This document shows, one piece after another, positions 25,350 to 34,285 of a stretch of 64,000 nucleotides of DNA (the stretch's first letter is position 1; every line of letters begins with the position of its first letter). Origin of the DNA: CAYUZU01 sp964448675 (GTDB lineage Bacteria; Planctomycetota; Phycisphaerae; UBA1845; Fen-1342); NCBI GenBank assembly GCA_964448675.1, contig CAYUZU010000001.1, positions 62,001-126,000 on the forward strand. The letters run 5' to 3'. Under the pieces are notes generated by a model. That model made no database searches. It was not told the DNA's origin and saw nothing but the letters and a program-made list of their open reading frames with translations. A program made the translations under genes and the position numbers.

Positions 25350-26684
25350 TCATTCACTCCCCGCCGTTGTCTCCTCGCACTTGATGCCCATCGTTTCCAA
25401 CTCGTCGAGCACGGGGTTGTAGATCTCGGGCTTCACGGGTACGTGCACGCCCGTTTCACTGATCGCGCCAGTCAGGATCAGCTTGGCACCGACCGCCGCC
25501 GGCAGACTGACGGTGCGGGCCATGGCGCTGTCGCCGTCGGGCTGGCCGAACTCGATCAGCGTCGAGCGAATGTGCTCCTCGGTGCCGTTGGGGAAGCGGC
25601 CGATGAACTGGTGCAGCAGGACGATCATGTCGCGCTCGCCCGGCTTGTAGGGCATTCGCTCGCCCATGCGCGCCGCGAGGATGTCGAGCCGGGTCGTTTC
25701 CTGTTCGGTGATCGGCAGCTCGTCGTCGGAGAACAGCCCGAGCCAGTCGAAGCGATGCAGCACGTCGTCGTCGGGATCCAGGTCGACCTCCGTGGCCACC
25801 TGCAGCCGCATGTCGTCGAGCGACGGTGCGTTGATGATCTCGCCCATCCACTGCTTGAACGTCGTGCCCTTGGCGTACGTCACGGGCTTCTCGTCGAGCA
25901 GGCCGAGGTCGACGACCTTCTTGAGGCAACGGCACCAGCCGGGATAGCGGAACGTCCCGCGGAACATGGTTGCGATGCCCTTCAGCCCGTAGACGTCGAT
26001 GTAGCTCAGTGAATCGCGGTTCGGATACGCCTCCAGCTCGCCGACGCCCTGCACGTCCAGCTTGTCCACGTACGTGAACAGCTCCGGGCCGGGCACATCG
26101 ACCTGCTGCCCCTTTTCGAGGAAGTGCGCCTCGTTCTTGCCCGCCGTGCACACGGCCCGCGGGCTCCACGAAAACTTGTAGCCCCACGGGTTGTCGTTCG
26201 CGTCCGGGGCGGGCAGCCCGCCGCAATACGACTTGAAGCTGGTGATCTCGCCGCCGCGGCCGGTGACGTCGTGAATGATGCGCATGGCGGACATGTGATC
26301 GATGCCGGGGTCGACGCCGATCTCGTTGAGCACCATGACCTTGGCCTCGCGTGCCGCCTCGTCCAGCGAGCGCATCTTGGGGCTGACGTACGACGTGGTG
26401 ACCATGTGCTTGAGGTGCTTGATGCACAGCTCCGCCACCACCGGGTGCTGTGGCGCGGGCAGCAGGCTCACCGCGAGGTCGTGCTCGGAAATCAGCTTCT
26501 CCAGCTTGGCCCGGTCATCGGTGACCAGCGGCACCGCCTGGCCTTTCTCATGCCCGGCGATCAGCGCTTCGGCCTTGCTGACCGTGCGCGATGCGACGGT
26601 GACCTCGAAGTCCGGCTGGTCCAGCAAATAGCGAACGAGCGGACGCGACACCAGCCCGGCCCCCAGCACGAGAATCCTCTTCAT
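25350..26684 (-). CDS. Saccharopine dehydrogenase (glutamate-forming), SDH half of AASS
   Basis: This 444-residue enzyme splits saccharopine into glutamate and aminoadipate semialdehyde. The Rossmann motif VLGAGLVSRPLV opens the protein. Close matches to the C-terminal half of human AASS include GVDPGIDHMSAM, YCGGLPAP with YKFSWSP, AYPNRDS and MFRGTFRYPGW. AGGAGGT lies six bases before ATG 26684. It is the second gene after the lysine-ketoglutarate reductase on the minus strand (98-bp gap). Together they give the saccharopine route of lysine catabolism. The order matches the domain order of the eukaryotic fusion protein. Function in this direction is very likely. Confidence 0.9.
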   Translation of the reverse strand: MKRILVLGAGLVSRPLVRYLLDQPDFEVTVASRTVSKAEALIAGHEKGQAVPLVTDDRAKLEKLISEHDLAVSLLPAPQHPVVAELCIKHLKHMVTTSYVSPKMRSLDEAAREAKVMVLNEIGVDPGIDHMSAMRIIHDVTGRGGEITSFKSYCGGLPAPDANDNPWGYKFSWSPRAVCTAGKNEAHFLEKGQQVDVPGPELFTYVDKLDVQGVGELEAYPNRDSLSYIDVYGLKGIATMFRGTFRYPGWCRCLKKVVDLGLLDEKPVTYAKGTTFKQWMGEIINAPSLDDMRLQVATEVDLDPDDDVLHRFDWLGLFSDDELPITEQETTRLDILAARMGERMPYKPGERDMIVLLHQFIGRFPNGTEEHIRSTLIEFGQPDGDSAMARTVSLPAAVGAKLILTGAISETGVHVPVKPEIYNPVLDELETMGIKCEETTAGSE

Positions 26685-26782
26685 CACACGACCTCCTAAC
26701 GTGACGGTTCGACGTGACATGACGTGTCGCCACCCGGCCCCGCCGCGCGACGACGCCCCCATGGTAACGCCCGCCCGGCGTT

Positions 26783-28087
26783 TCAGCGAATCGCCGACTC
26801 GAGATAGCGGTACGGTTCGGTCAGCTCACCGCGATAGACGATCGTGGCGCGCTGCAGTTCCGGCGGTAGCCCGCTCTGCGCCAGCGGCTGATCAAAGTCC
26901 GCCCGGTCGAGGGCGGGAACGAACGGGCTCAGCGACTCGCCAAAGTGCTTGGATGAATCCCGCGGCAGCTCGCACGGCAGGATATCCACGGCCAGGATCA
27001 CCGGGCCGTTGCCGGCGATCCCGTTGTGGACCTGCCCGGTCAGCGGCTCGTAGACATACACCGGATCGCCGGGGTCCGTCGGCCGGACAGTGCACTCGAT
27101 CGACCCCTCGATATCGCACGTGATGTCGCCGATGACGCGCAGCCGCGGCGGTCGTGGCCCGGCAGCGCCGAACAGCTCCTTGAGCTGCTCGCAGGTCACC
27201 AGGCGCGGGTACTTCGGCTCCCAGTAGATGCAGTTGACCAGTACGCTCAGGTGCTTGAGATGCCGGAAGAAGTCCGCCCGGTACTTCTCGGGGTGGTCAT
27301 AGTAGTCCTGCAAATCGAACTTGCCGCTCGGGGCGCTGTTCCTCGGTGCGACAAGGTGCTCCTCGCGGAACACGACCTTGAAGCACTCGTTCGCGCGCGG
27401 GCTGATGCTCGACAGCTCGTCCGGTGCGACCTCCCGCACCGGCAGCAGGTTACCGATGTCCTGGGCTCCCTGCGAGACGTTCCCGTAGCCGGCGTACCCG
27501 ATCACCAGCGGCTGAATCGCCTCGGGCAGGCCCTCCCGGCGGATGCGGTCGCCAATGGCCGCGATCTCGCGCTTGGCATGATCGATGTCGTCGTAGTCGA
27601 AAGCCCGGCGGACGTCGGCGAAGGGCGTCTCGATGCCTTCGTGCTTGAGCCGCTGGCCCAGCGTCCAGAGCGAGTCGATCATGCCCGCCAGGCCGGCATA
27701 GCGCCCGAAGAAGACGAGTCGTCGATTCTTGTCGTCGACAATCCGTTCGTAATCGATCAACGTGCAACCCAACTCGACGATCCGCCGTAACATCGGCATG
27801 TTGATCGGCTGGGCCTTGATGGTGTGCGAGAAGAAGACGTACGCCTTGCCCGGCTCAAAAAACGCGACCGGGATTTCCTTGACGCCGATGATGATGGGGG
27901 ACTCGGTCAGATGATCGACGACCTGGGCCCCGACCGCGTCGAAGGCCTCATCGTCGAAAACCCGGATGGGCGACCGTTGGACCTGAAAACGAACCCCGTG
28001 GTCGGCACTCAGTCGCCGCACGTCTTCCGGCGTGAGCGGGACGCGTGCCTCCCAGGTGCTCTTGTCCTCTCGTCGAATGCCGATCAT
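26783..28087 (-). CDS. Lysine-ketoglutarate reductase (saccharopine-forming), LKR half of AASS
   Basis: The 434-residue protein matches the N-terminal half of animal and plant bifunctional AASS rather than alanine dehydrogenase. Shared motifs include GIRREDKSTWEARVPL, VFFSHTIKAQ, LIDYER, GYGNVSQGAQ, CIYWEPKYPRL and IEGSIECTV. It condenses lysine with 2-oxoglutarate using NADPH to give saccharopine, which the next gene product cleaves. ATG 28087 has GAGG five bases upstream. A good promoter lies about 130 bases upstream on the minus strand. The enzyme pair is uncommon in bacteria as separate adjacent genes. Confidence 0.9.
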   Translation of the reverse strand: MIGIRREDKSTWEARVPLTPEDVRRLSADHGVRFQVQRSPIRVFDDEAFDAVGAQVVDHLTESPIIIGVKEIPVAFFEPGKAYVFFSHTIKAQPINMPMLRRIVELGCTLIDYERIVDDKNRRLVFFGRYAGLAGMIDSLWTLGQRLKHEGIETPFADVRRAFDYDDIDHAKREIAAIGDRIRREGLPEAIQPLVIGYAGYGNVSQGAQDIGNLLPVREVAPDELSSISPRANECFKVVFREEHLVAPRNSAPSGKFDLQDYYDHPEKYRADFFRHLKHLSVLVNCIYWEPKYPRLVTCEQLKELFGAAGPRPPRLRVIGDITCDIEGSIECTVRPTDPGDPVYVYEPLTGQVHNGIAGNGPVILAVDILPCELPRDSSKHFGESLSPFVPALDRADFDQPLAQSGLPPELQRATIVYRGELTEPYRYLESAIR

Positions 28088-28462
28088 GAGGGCCTCACGC
28101 TGCTTGGTTTGGGGCGGCTCGCCCGCGAACGCCCGCCGAGACGGACAGCCGCAGGGCCGGCAGGACAGCCGGGTTGCGCCGCAGGCGCAGATTATGCCGA
28201 TCGTCCCACAAGGAGCCGGCTTCTACCAAATCGCGTCAACAGGGTCAAGACACCCGTTACCGCGACCGGGACGTTTCCTGAGAGGTTGGTGATCATAAGC
28301 GGGTGGCCTCCCGAACGCGGCCGGTCCTTTGGTCGAAGAACAGGATAGAATCTCCGTGCGAGCACGGCCGCCGGCGCGTCCCGCGCCCGACGCGGGCACG
28401 GAGTGCCTGCGACTGAATCGGCTGTTATCAACGCACGTGCGACACAAGGAGTTGTCATCGTC
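28088..28462. other. Divergent intergenic region between LKR and htrA
   Basis: This 375-bp region carries the promoter of the LKR/SDH operon on the minus strand (28220-28248). A TAGAAT -10-like element for htrA lies at 28344-28349, with no clear -35. No additional gene or RNA was recognised. Confidence 0.4.
28220..28248 (-). promoter_or_regulatory. Candidate sigma-70 promoter of the LKR/SDH operon
   Basis: On the minus strand TTGACC (28248-28243) and TAGAAG (28225-28220) are separated by exactly 17 bp. They match 5 of 6 and 4 of 6 consensus bases. Confidence 0.5.
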
Positions 28463-29974
28463 ATGCACGCACGAAAAGCCCAGCTCTCCGCAACCGTGTG
28501 GGCGCTTGCGGTTGTCGCTTTTGTCGCTTTCGGACTCGGCATGGCCGGCCGGGGCTTCACACAGCACGCCCAAGCCGAGAACCAGTCCCCGCAGGCCGAC
28601 GCCCAGCGCGCGCTCGCCGACCTCGAGTCGCAACTTGCCGACGTCCATGCCGTCTCGCACGCGTTCAAGCTCGTCTCGCGGATCGCCCGTCCGGGCGTCG
28701 TGCACATCCGCGTGGGTGGTGGCATGGCCAGCGACGTGGATGATGACGATGTCGAAGACCTGCGGCGCGAGTTCGGTGGCGAGATTCCCCGCGAGCAGAT
28801 CGAGCGCTGGCTGCGGCGCGTCCCGCCCGGCTCGGGCAGCGGCATCATCATCGACGAGGCCGGCCATATCCTGACCAACAACCACGTGGTGGATGGCCGC
28901 GAGAGCATCCGCGTCATTCTCCACGACGAACGCGAGTTCGAGGCCGAGGTCGTGGGCACCGACGCCAAGACCGACCTCGCCGTCATCAGGATCGACGCCG
29001 ACGAAATCACGCCGCTGCGGCTCGGCGATTCCAGCCGGCTCGAAGTCGGCGACTGGGTGATCGCGGTCGGTTCGCCGTTCGGACTCGAGCAGACCGTCAC
29101 GCACGGCATCGTCAGCGCCATCGGCCGCACGCGCGTCGCCGGTGTGAACATCGACTACCAGGACTTCATCCAGACCGACGCGGCGATCAACCCCGGTAAT
29201 TCCGGCGGGCCGTTGCTCAATCTGCGCGGTGAGGTCGTCGGCGTGAACACCGCGATCGCCACCCACGGCGACGCGTTCAATGCCGGCATCGCGTTCACCA
29301 TCCCGTCGAACATGGCCCTCAAGATCGCCGACCAGCTCCGGGCCCGCGGCAAGGTCGAGCGCGGCTGGCTGGGTGTCAGCATGGTGCCGGTTGACGAGGA
29401 CGACGTCGGCCTGTTCGGTCTGCCCGGGGCGAATGGCGTGCTCGTGTCGGGTGTACTGCGCCGGTCGCCGGCGGATCGGGCCGGCCTGCAGTGCGAAGAC
29501 GTGATCATCGAGGTGGACGGCCAGCAGGTGACGGACTCGGAGTCGTTCCGCGGCCTGATTGCCGACCTGCGGCCGCACGAGCGGGTGCGGATGCGGATCG
29601 TGCGCGACGGCGAGCAACGCAACCTGACGGTGCGGCTCGGCCTGCAGCCGGACAACATCCGGGCCCAGCTCGACGAGATGATCGAGAGTCGTGAGCTGGC
29701 GCGCCTCGGCCTCCAAGTGCGCACGCTGCGCAGCAACGTGCGGCTCTACGACGAGAACATCAAGGGGGTCGTCGTGACGGGCATCGTCCGCGGGCCGAAC
29801 GCCCCGGACGTCGAGATCGGCGAGCTGATCATCTCGTGCAACGACCAGCCGGTGCATTCCGTGGCGGAACTCAAGAAGGCCGTCGAAGGCACGGCGTCGG
29901 AGCGCGTCATGCTGCGCGTGCAGGAGCCCAGCGGCGACGAGAAGCTGATCTACGTGCGGCCGCGGGGGGATTGA
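28463..29974 (+). CDS. htrA: HtrA/DegP-family serine protease with two PDZ domains
   Basis: This 503-residue exported protease and chaperone has an N-terminal membrane segment (about 11-30) that may be a signal peptide or anchor. The protease domain has the catalytic triad H141 (LTNNHVVDG), D171 (KTDLAVI) and S247 (GNSGGPLL). Two PDZ domains follow, the first at about residues 300-390 and the second at about 410-500, as in DegP. The start at ATG 28463 is preceded by AAGGAG at about 11 bases. It degrades or refolds misfolded envelope proteins. It is not linked to a two-component stress regulator here. Confidence 0.93.
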   Translation: MHARKAQLSATVWALAVVAFVAFGLGMAGRGFTQHAQAENQSPQADAQRALADLESQLADVHAVSHAFKLVSRIARPGVVHIRVGGGMASDVDDDDVEDLRREFGGEIPREQIERWLRRVPPGSGSGIIIDEAGHILTNNHVVDGRESIRVILHDEREFEAEVVGTDAKTDLAVIRIDADEITPLRLGDSSRLEVGDWVIAVGSPFGLEQTVTHGIVSAIGRTRVAGVNIDYQDFIQTDAAINPGNSGGPLLNLRGEVVGVNTAIATHGDAFNAGIAFTIPSNMALKIADQLRARGKVERGWLGVSMVPVDEDDVGLFGLPGANGVLVSGVLRRSPADRAGLQCEDVIIEVDGQQVTDSESFRGLIADLRPHERVRMRIVRDGEQRNLTVRLGLQPDNIRAQLDEMIESRELARLGLQVRTLRSNVRLYDENIKGVVVTGIVRGPNAPDVEIGELIISCNDQPVHSVAELKKAVEGTASERVMLRVQEPSGDEKLIYVRPRGD

Positions 29975-30031
29975 CGCCGTTCTGCCGGTCGCCGTCGGCA
30001 GTCGTCCCTCTCAGGGCGGATCCTAGGCGGG

Positions 30032-31540
30032 CTACGTCCGCCAGTAGATACGCAGGCGGGTGCAGACGCCCGCAGCGGCCGCAACAAGTACGGTCTTCAC
30101 GCACGACCACGCGAAGCCCAGCCACGGCGACGGCCGCAGCAGCGGGGCAATCGCCCGTTCGGCCGCGATGAGGCCGAGCACCGGCGGGACCAGGTTACGG
30201 ATGCCGACGTAGGCGATCATCGGGTTCTGGCCGCTGGCCACGAGCAGCCCCAGCGGCCGGCGCCAGCCGAACGCGTCAATCAGCACGCTGAAGAAGACCA
30301 GGCTGAAGCTCGCCAGGCCACTCGTGGTGAAGTAGTAGCTCAGCGTGGCGTGGTCCTTGCGGATGCCGCCCTCGAACGGCTCGACCAGCAGCCCGAGCAC
30401 CAGCCACAGCACGCCCCAACCGTAGACAACGCGCCAAAAGCGTTCCGTGGCGGTCTGTGGTCTCATCAGCAGCAGGCCCCCGATGGCACAGGCGGCGAAG
30501 GCGATCCAGTCGGTATAGGGCAGCCAGCGGGCCTGCAACCCCCAGCAGATGAACACGCACAGCCCGAGCATCCACGCGGCGACGGCCATCTGTCGCGCGG
30601 CCGACCAGAAGCCGCGCGACTCGTCGTCGTCCCGCAGCCAGCGCAGCAGCACGTCGCCGGCGATCGTCCCCGGCAGCACGATGAGCAGGTACTTGAGGTA
30701 GGCGAACAACAGCAGCCGTGTGCCTTCGGCGGGCGGGCGCTCGAAGGTCCAGCCAAGTTGGGTCAGCAGCGCTTCCAACAGCGGCTGAGGCTGACGGTGC
30801 CAGAGTTCGCGCAGCCAGTTGTCGGCCTCGGCCCCGAGCACGACCATCACCGTCGCCAGGATGAAGCCCATGCGCAGCGCCAGGTTGTCGCGCGACACGA
30901 GCCACAGCAGCGCGCCGACCGTCGCGGCGTGCGCCAGCAGCACGATGATGATGTCGGCCCGGCCGAGCCAGAAGCCGCTGCCGTCGGGGTACTCGATCGT
31001 CGCCAGAATCACGGCCGCACCGCCCCAGCCGATCAGCCGCGTCAGCACGACCAGCGGTGTCGGCCACGTCTTCGGCAGCCGCGCGAGCGCCGGAAAGAGC
31101 ACCGCGAATGCCAGCAGCGCCCAAAGCCAGCGGAGCGGGCCGATGTGTCCGTCGACTTCGAAGTGCCACGGGACGATGTGCTGCACATAGAGCGCAAACG
31201 CAAGCAGCAGCAGGCCGCGACGCAGCGCATACGCCGCCAGTTGCCACCAGCGGGCGCCGCGACGAATGCGTCCGGCCAGCGCCAGCGGCATCGCCGCCCC
31301 CATGCTGAACAGGAAGAACGGAAAGACCAGGTCGACCCACGTCAGGCCGGACACGCCCGGGTCGAACGTGTGATCCGGCGGCGGCCTCTGCGCGTGGTAC
31401 ATCCAGGCGGGCAGGTCGTAGGCGTGCAGCATGCCGGACAGTGCCATCGTGAGAATCGCGAAGCCGCGCAACGCGTCGAGGGCGTGCGCCCGGCGCGGTG
31501 CGGCCGAGGTGGCAGCTTGTCGTGCGGGGATGTCCGCCAT
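30032..31540 (-). CDS. HGSNAT-like acyltransferase membrane protein (DUF5009/COG4299)
   Basis: This 502-residue polytopic protein has about 10-12 hydrophobic helices. The N-terminus reads HALDALRGFAILTMALSG and continues with a conserved loop, LTWVDLVFPFFLFSMGAAMP. This is the signature of bacterial relatives of lysosomal heparan-alpha-glucosaminide N-acetyltransferase, thought to carry acyl groups across the membrane to sugars. The ATG at 31540 lacks a clear Shine-Dalgarno. It is convergent with htrA and follows the CII-like regulator by 47 bp on the same strand. The substrate is unknown. Confidence 0.8.
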   Translation of the reverse strand: MADIPARQAATSAAPRRAHALDALRGFAILTMALSGMLHAYDLPAWMYHAQRPPPDHTFDPGVSGLTWVDLVFPFFLFSMGAAMPLALAGRIRRGARWWQLAAYALRRGLLLLAFALYVQHIVPWHFEVDGHIGPLRWLWALLAFAVLFPALARLPKTWPTPLVVLTRLIGWGGAAVILATIEYPDGSGFWLGRADIIIVLLAHAATVGALLWLVSRDNLALRMGFILATVMVVLGAEADNWLRELWHRQPQPLLEALLTQLGWTFERPPAEGTRLLLFAYLKYLLIVLPGTIAGDVLLRWLRDDDESRGFWSAARQMAVAAWMLGLCVFICWGLQARWLPYTDWIAFAACAIGGLLLMRPQTATERFWRVVYGWGVLWLVLGLLVEPFEGGIRKDHATLSYYFTTSGLASFSLVFFSVLIDAFGWRRPLGLLVASGQNPMIAYVGIRNLVPPVLGLIAAERAIAPLLRPSPWLGFAWSCVKTVLVAAAAGVCTRLRIYWRT

Positions 31541-31587
31541 GGCGAGCAGGATAGGGCGGCAGGTGGCAGACGGGAAGTGGCGTCGCG

Positions 31588-32100
31588 TCAGCCCGCGACG
31601 GCCCCGGCCTCGCCACCGGACTTCTTGGACGGGGCGTTGTCGCCGTACAGGCCCAGCTCACAGGCGACGACGAAGCACTCGGCCTGAGCCTTGAGCCGCT
31701 CCCACGACTGGCGAATCGTCTCGGCCTCATCGGGGCTGATCAGGCCGTCGTTCTCGATGCTCTTGCTGATGTCGGTCAGCAGGCCGCCAAAGTCCTGCAC
31801 GACACGCTGGGTGGTGCCGAGCAGTTGCTCTTCGGCAACGCCGGGCGCGACGCTCGGATTCGCAGTGAAGAAGCCGTTGCACCGGCTGCAGAGGTAGTTG
31901 ATCAGACGCGCGTCCTGGGTGACTTCGTAGAGCGTCGCGAGCCGATCAAGCGGATTGCGCGCTCCGGAGGCGCCGGCGTCGGCCGACGGCGGCTCCTGGC
32001 ACCACTTGTAGACCAGCGCCGTGCTCAGCTTGAGCCGGGCGGCCACGGCCTTGACCCCCACACGTTCGGTCGCCTCGCGCAGCACTTCCCACGATTTCAC
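31588..32100 (-). CDS. CII-like helix-turn-helix regulator (phage CP76 family)
   Basis: The 170-residue protein starts at GTG 32100 with AAGGTGA upstream. The N-terminal helix-turn-helix (AVAARLKLSTALVYKWCQEP) and the following NPLDRLATLYEVTQD segment match the Phage_CP76 regulatory family, which also occurs as chromosomal genes in planctomycetes. A Cys pair (LCSRC) lies in the middle. No phage genes surround it, so it is probably a resident transcription regulator and not part of a prophage. Its target is unknown. Confidence 0.65.
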   Translation of the reverse strand: MKSWEVLREATERVGVKAVAARLKLSTALVYKWCQEPPSADAGASGARNPLDRLATLYEVTQDARLINYLCSRCNGFFTANPSVAPGVAEEQLLGTTQRVVQDFGGLLTDISKSIENDGLISPDEAETIRQSWERLKAQAECFVVACELGLYGDNAPSKKSGGEAGAVAG

Positions 32101-32316
32101 TGGTCACCTTGCCTCCATGGGGCCAGGACGAACGAATTGCGCCCATCGCGTGTTCGTCGCAGACATTTTCCGCCAGCCGCCGGGCCGCGTCAACCTGAAC
32201 CCGCTCGCCGGGCAAGCGGGCCGAGCGTCGCGGCGGGTTGCGTCCGGGGGCCAGCCACCTAGAATGGCCGCTGCGCCAATCGATTTCTGGGACCCCAACG
32301 GAGCCCGACGCGACCC

Positions 32317-32901
32317 ATGAGCACCATCCCATCCGACCAGATCGTGATTGTCTCAGGCCTGCCCAGGTCCGGCACGTCGATGATGATGCGCATGCTCGAA
32401 GCTGGCGGCGTCCCGGCCCTCGTCGACAACATCCGCGCGGCCGACGAAGACAACCCGCGGGGCTACTACGAGTTCGAGCCGGTCAAGAAGACCAAAGAGG
32501 ACGCCTCGTGGCTCGCAGAGGCCGGCGGCAAGGTCGTCAAAATGGTCTACCGCCTGCTCTACGACCTCCCGTCGGACCGCACTTATCACGTTGTCTTCAT
32601 GCGACGCAATCTCGCCGAGGTCATCGCATCGCAGGACGCCATGCTCAAGCGCCTGGGCCGTGATGGCGGCGACATCCCGCCCGAGAAGCTGACCGCGATG
32701 TTCGAGCAGCAACTGGCGGCGTTCGACAAGTGGGTCGCCGAGCGGCCGAACTTCAAGATCCTCGACGTCAATTACAACGATACGATCCAGGATCCGAACC
32801 CGACGATCGAAGCACTGAACGCATTCCTCGACAACAAGCTCGACACGGCCGCGATGAAGAAGGTCGTCGAGCCGCAGCTCTACCGCCAGCGGAAAGGGTA
32901 G
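32317..32901 (+). CDS. Sulfotransferase-family protein
   Basis: This 194-residue protein has the PAPS-binding 5'-phosphosulfate loop SGLPRSGTSMMM near the N-terminus and the 3'-phosphate-binding region VVFMRRNLAEVIASQ. It is shorter than typical sulfotransferases (about 250-300 residues) and may be a compact form. It would transfer sulfate from PAPS to a sugar or lipid acceptor. It is transcribed divergently from the CII-like gene, with no obvious acceptor-related neighbours. Confidence 0.75.
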   Translation: MSTIPSDQIVIVSGLPRSGTSMMMRMLEAGGVPALVDNIRAADEDNPRGYYEFEPVKKTKEDASWLAEAGGKVVKMVYRLLYDLPSDRTYHVVFMRRNLAEVIASQDAMLKRLGRDGGDIPPEKLTAMFEQQLAAFDKWVAERPNFKILDVNYNDTIQDPNPTIEALNAFLDNKLDTAAMKKVVEPQLYRQRKG

Positions 32902-33109
32902 GGCGGGTTTCACCTACCGGATGGGGTGGGGCGCTTTCACCCGCCGCCGCATCAACATGCCGAGCCGCGACCGCCAGGGGGGGCAACCCAACGGTATGCC
33001 ACGGCGCTGTGAGCCGTGCCAACTGGCCCCCACCAACCGCGCCGCAGCTCCGGGGCTCCGAGCCGCGCCGACAATTGGCACCGCGCGCACCGGGCTCGCG
33101 CATCCCGCT

Positions 33110-34078
33110 TCAACGCCCCGTTACGAGCCCACACGCCGATCGCACGTCTTCCATCACCGCGCTCGCGACCGCGCGGGCCTTGCGGCCGCCTTCACGCAGG
33201 ATGTCTTCGACGTCGTCCGGCCGCGAAGCCCACTGCTCACGCTGTTCACGCCGCGAGCCGAACTGCTCTTCGTACAGTTCGGCCAGCCGTTTCTTCGCTT
33301 CGCCATACCCCATGCCGCCTGCACGATACCGCTCTTGCCACTCGGCGACCTCGGCCGGCGGGGCCAGTAGCCGCAGCAGGGCAAACACGTTGCAGGTCTC
33401 GGGGTCCTTGGGCTCCTCCACCGGCGTGCTGTCGGTCTTGATCGACATGATCTTCTTGCGGGTGGCCTTGGCCGGGCCGAACAGCTCGATGATGTTGCCG
33501 TAGCTCTTGCTCATCTTCTGCCCGTCGATGCCGGGGACGATGTGGGCCTCATTCAGTCGCGGCTCGGGCCGCACCAGCACCTCGCGGTAGGTCTGGTTGA
33601 AGTAGGTCGCCATGTCCTGGGTCATCTCGATGTGCTGGACCTGGTCCTTGCCCACCGGCACCAGGTTGCTGCGATAGATCAGGATGTCGGCCGCCATCAG
33701 CAGCGGGTAGTTGAACAGCCCCATGTTGACGGTCAGGCCCTTGGCGACCTTGTCCTTGAAGGAGTGCGCCCGTTCGAGCAACCCCTTGCCGGTCACCGTC
33801 GACAGGATCCAGGTGAGTTCGGTGACCTCGGGCACGTCCGACTGGCGGAAGAAGGTGGCCTTCTGCGGGTCGAGCCCCATCGTCAGGTAATCGAGTGCGA
33901 CGCCCAGTGTCAGCTCGCGCAGTCGGTCAGCGTCGTTGATCGTGGTCAAAGAGTGGTAGTTGGCGATGAAGAAGAAGCACTCGTGCTCGTGCTGGAGCTC
34001 GATATGCTGCTTCATCGCGCCGAAGAAATTGCCCAGGTGCAGCGAACCGGAAGGCTGGATGCCCGACAAGACACGCAT
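33110..34078 (-). CDS. trpS: Tryptophanyl-tRNA synthetase
   Basis: This 322-residue class I synthetase charges tRNA-Trp. The HIGH-like motif is SLHLGN (12-17) after SGIQPSG, and KMSKS is at 188-192. The length is normal for bacterial TrpRS. ATG 34078 has GGAG six bases upstream; the frame stays open further upstream but without homology. It is convergent with the sulfotransferase gene and about 200 bp downstream of the histidine kinase gene on the same strand. Confidence 0.95.
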   Translation of the reverse strand: MRVLSGIQPSGSLHLGNFFGAMKQHIELQHEHECFFFIANYHSLTTINDADRLRELTLGVALDYLTMGLDPQKATFFRQSDVPEVTELTWILSTVTGKGLLERAHSFKDKVAKGLTVNMGLFNYPLLMAADILIYRSNLVPVGKDQVQHIEMTQDMATYFNQTYREVLVRPEPRLNEAHIVPGIDGQKMSKSYGNIIELFGPAKATRKKIMSIKTDSTPVEEPKDPETCNVFALLRLLAPPAEVAEWQERYRAGGMGYGEAKKRLAELYEEQFGSRREQREQWASRPDDVEDILREGGRKARAVASAVMEDVRSACGLVTGR

Positions 34079-34285
34079 GGCCGTCTCCACAAAGAGGCGC
34101 GGGTTCCCACCTGGCGCCTGACAAATCGTACAGATCCTCAGTAAACCACGACGAGGCGGCCAAGACAAGCCAACGTGGCGGCGGTGGCCGATAAGTGGCG
34201 GGATTCACGGCCCCATTGCGCCGGCCTCGCGCAATTCTCGCAAGAACGCTGCCTTGGGGCGGTGTGGCGGGTCCGCGTCCGAGCG

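Noticed and set aside
26783..28087. Alanine dehydrogenase
   Set aside because: The long motifs FFSHTIKAQ, IYWEPKYPRL and the downstream SDH gene match the LKR half of AASS, not alanine dehydrogenase.
31588..32100. Prophage remnant marked by the CII-like gene
   Set aside because: No integrase, structural or lysis genes and no flanking direct repeats. The family occurs as chromosomal regulators in this phylum.
32902..32945. Terminator between sulfotransferase and trpS genes
   Set aside because: The 7-bp stem has a 30-base loop and no T tract, so it was reported only as part of a repeat observation.
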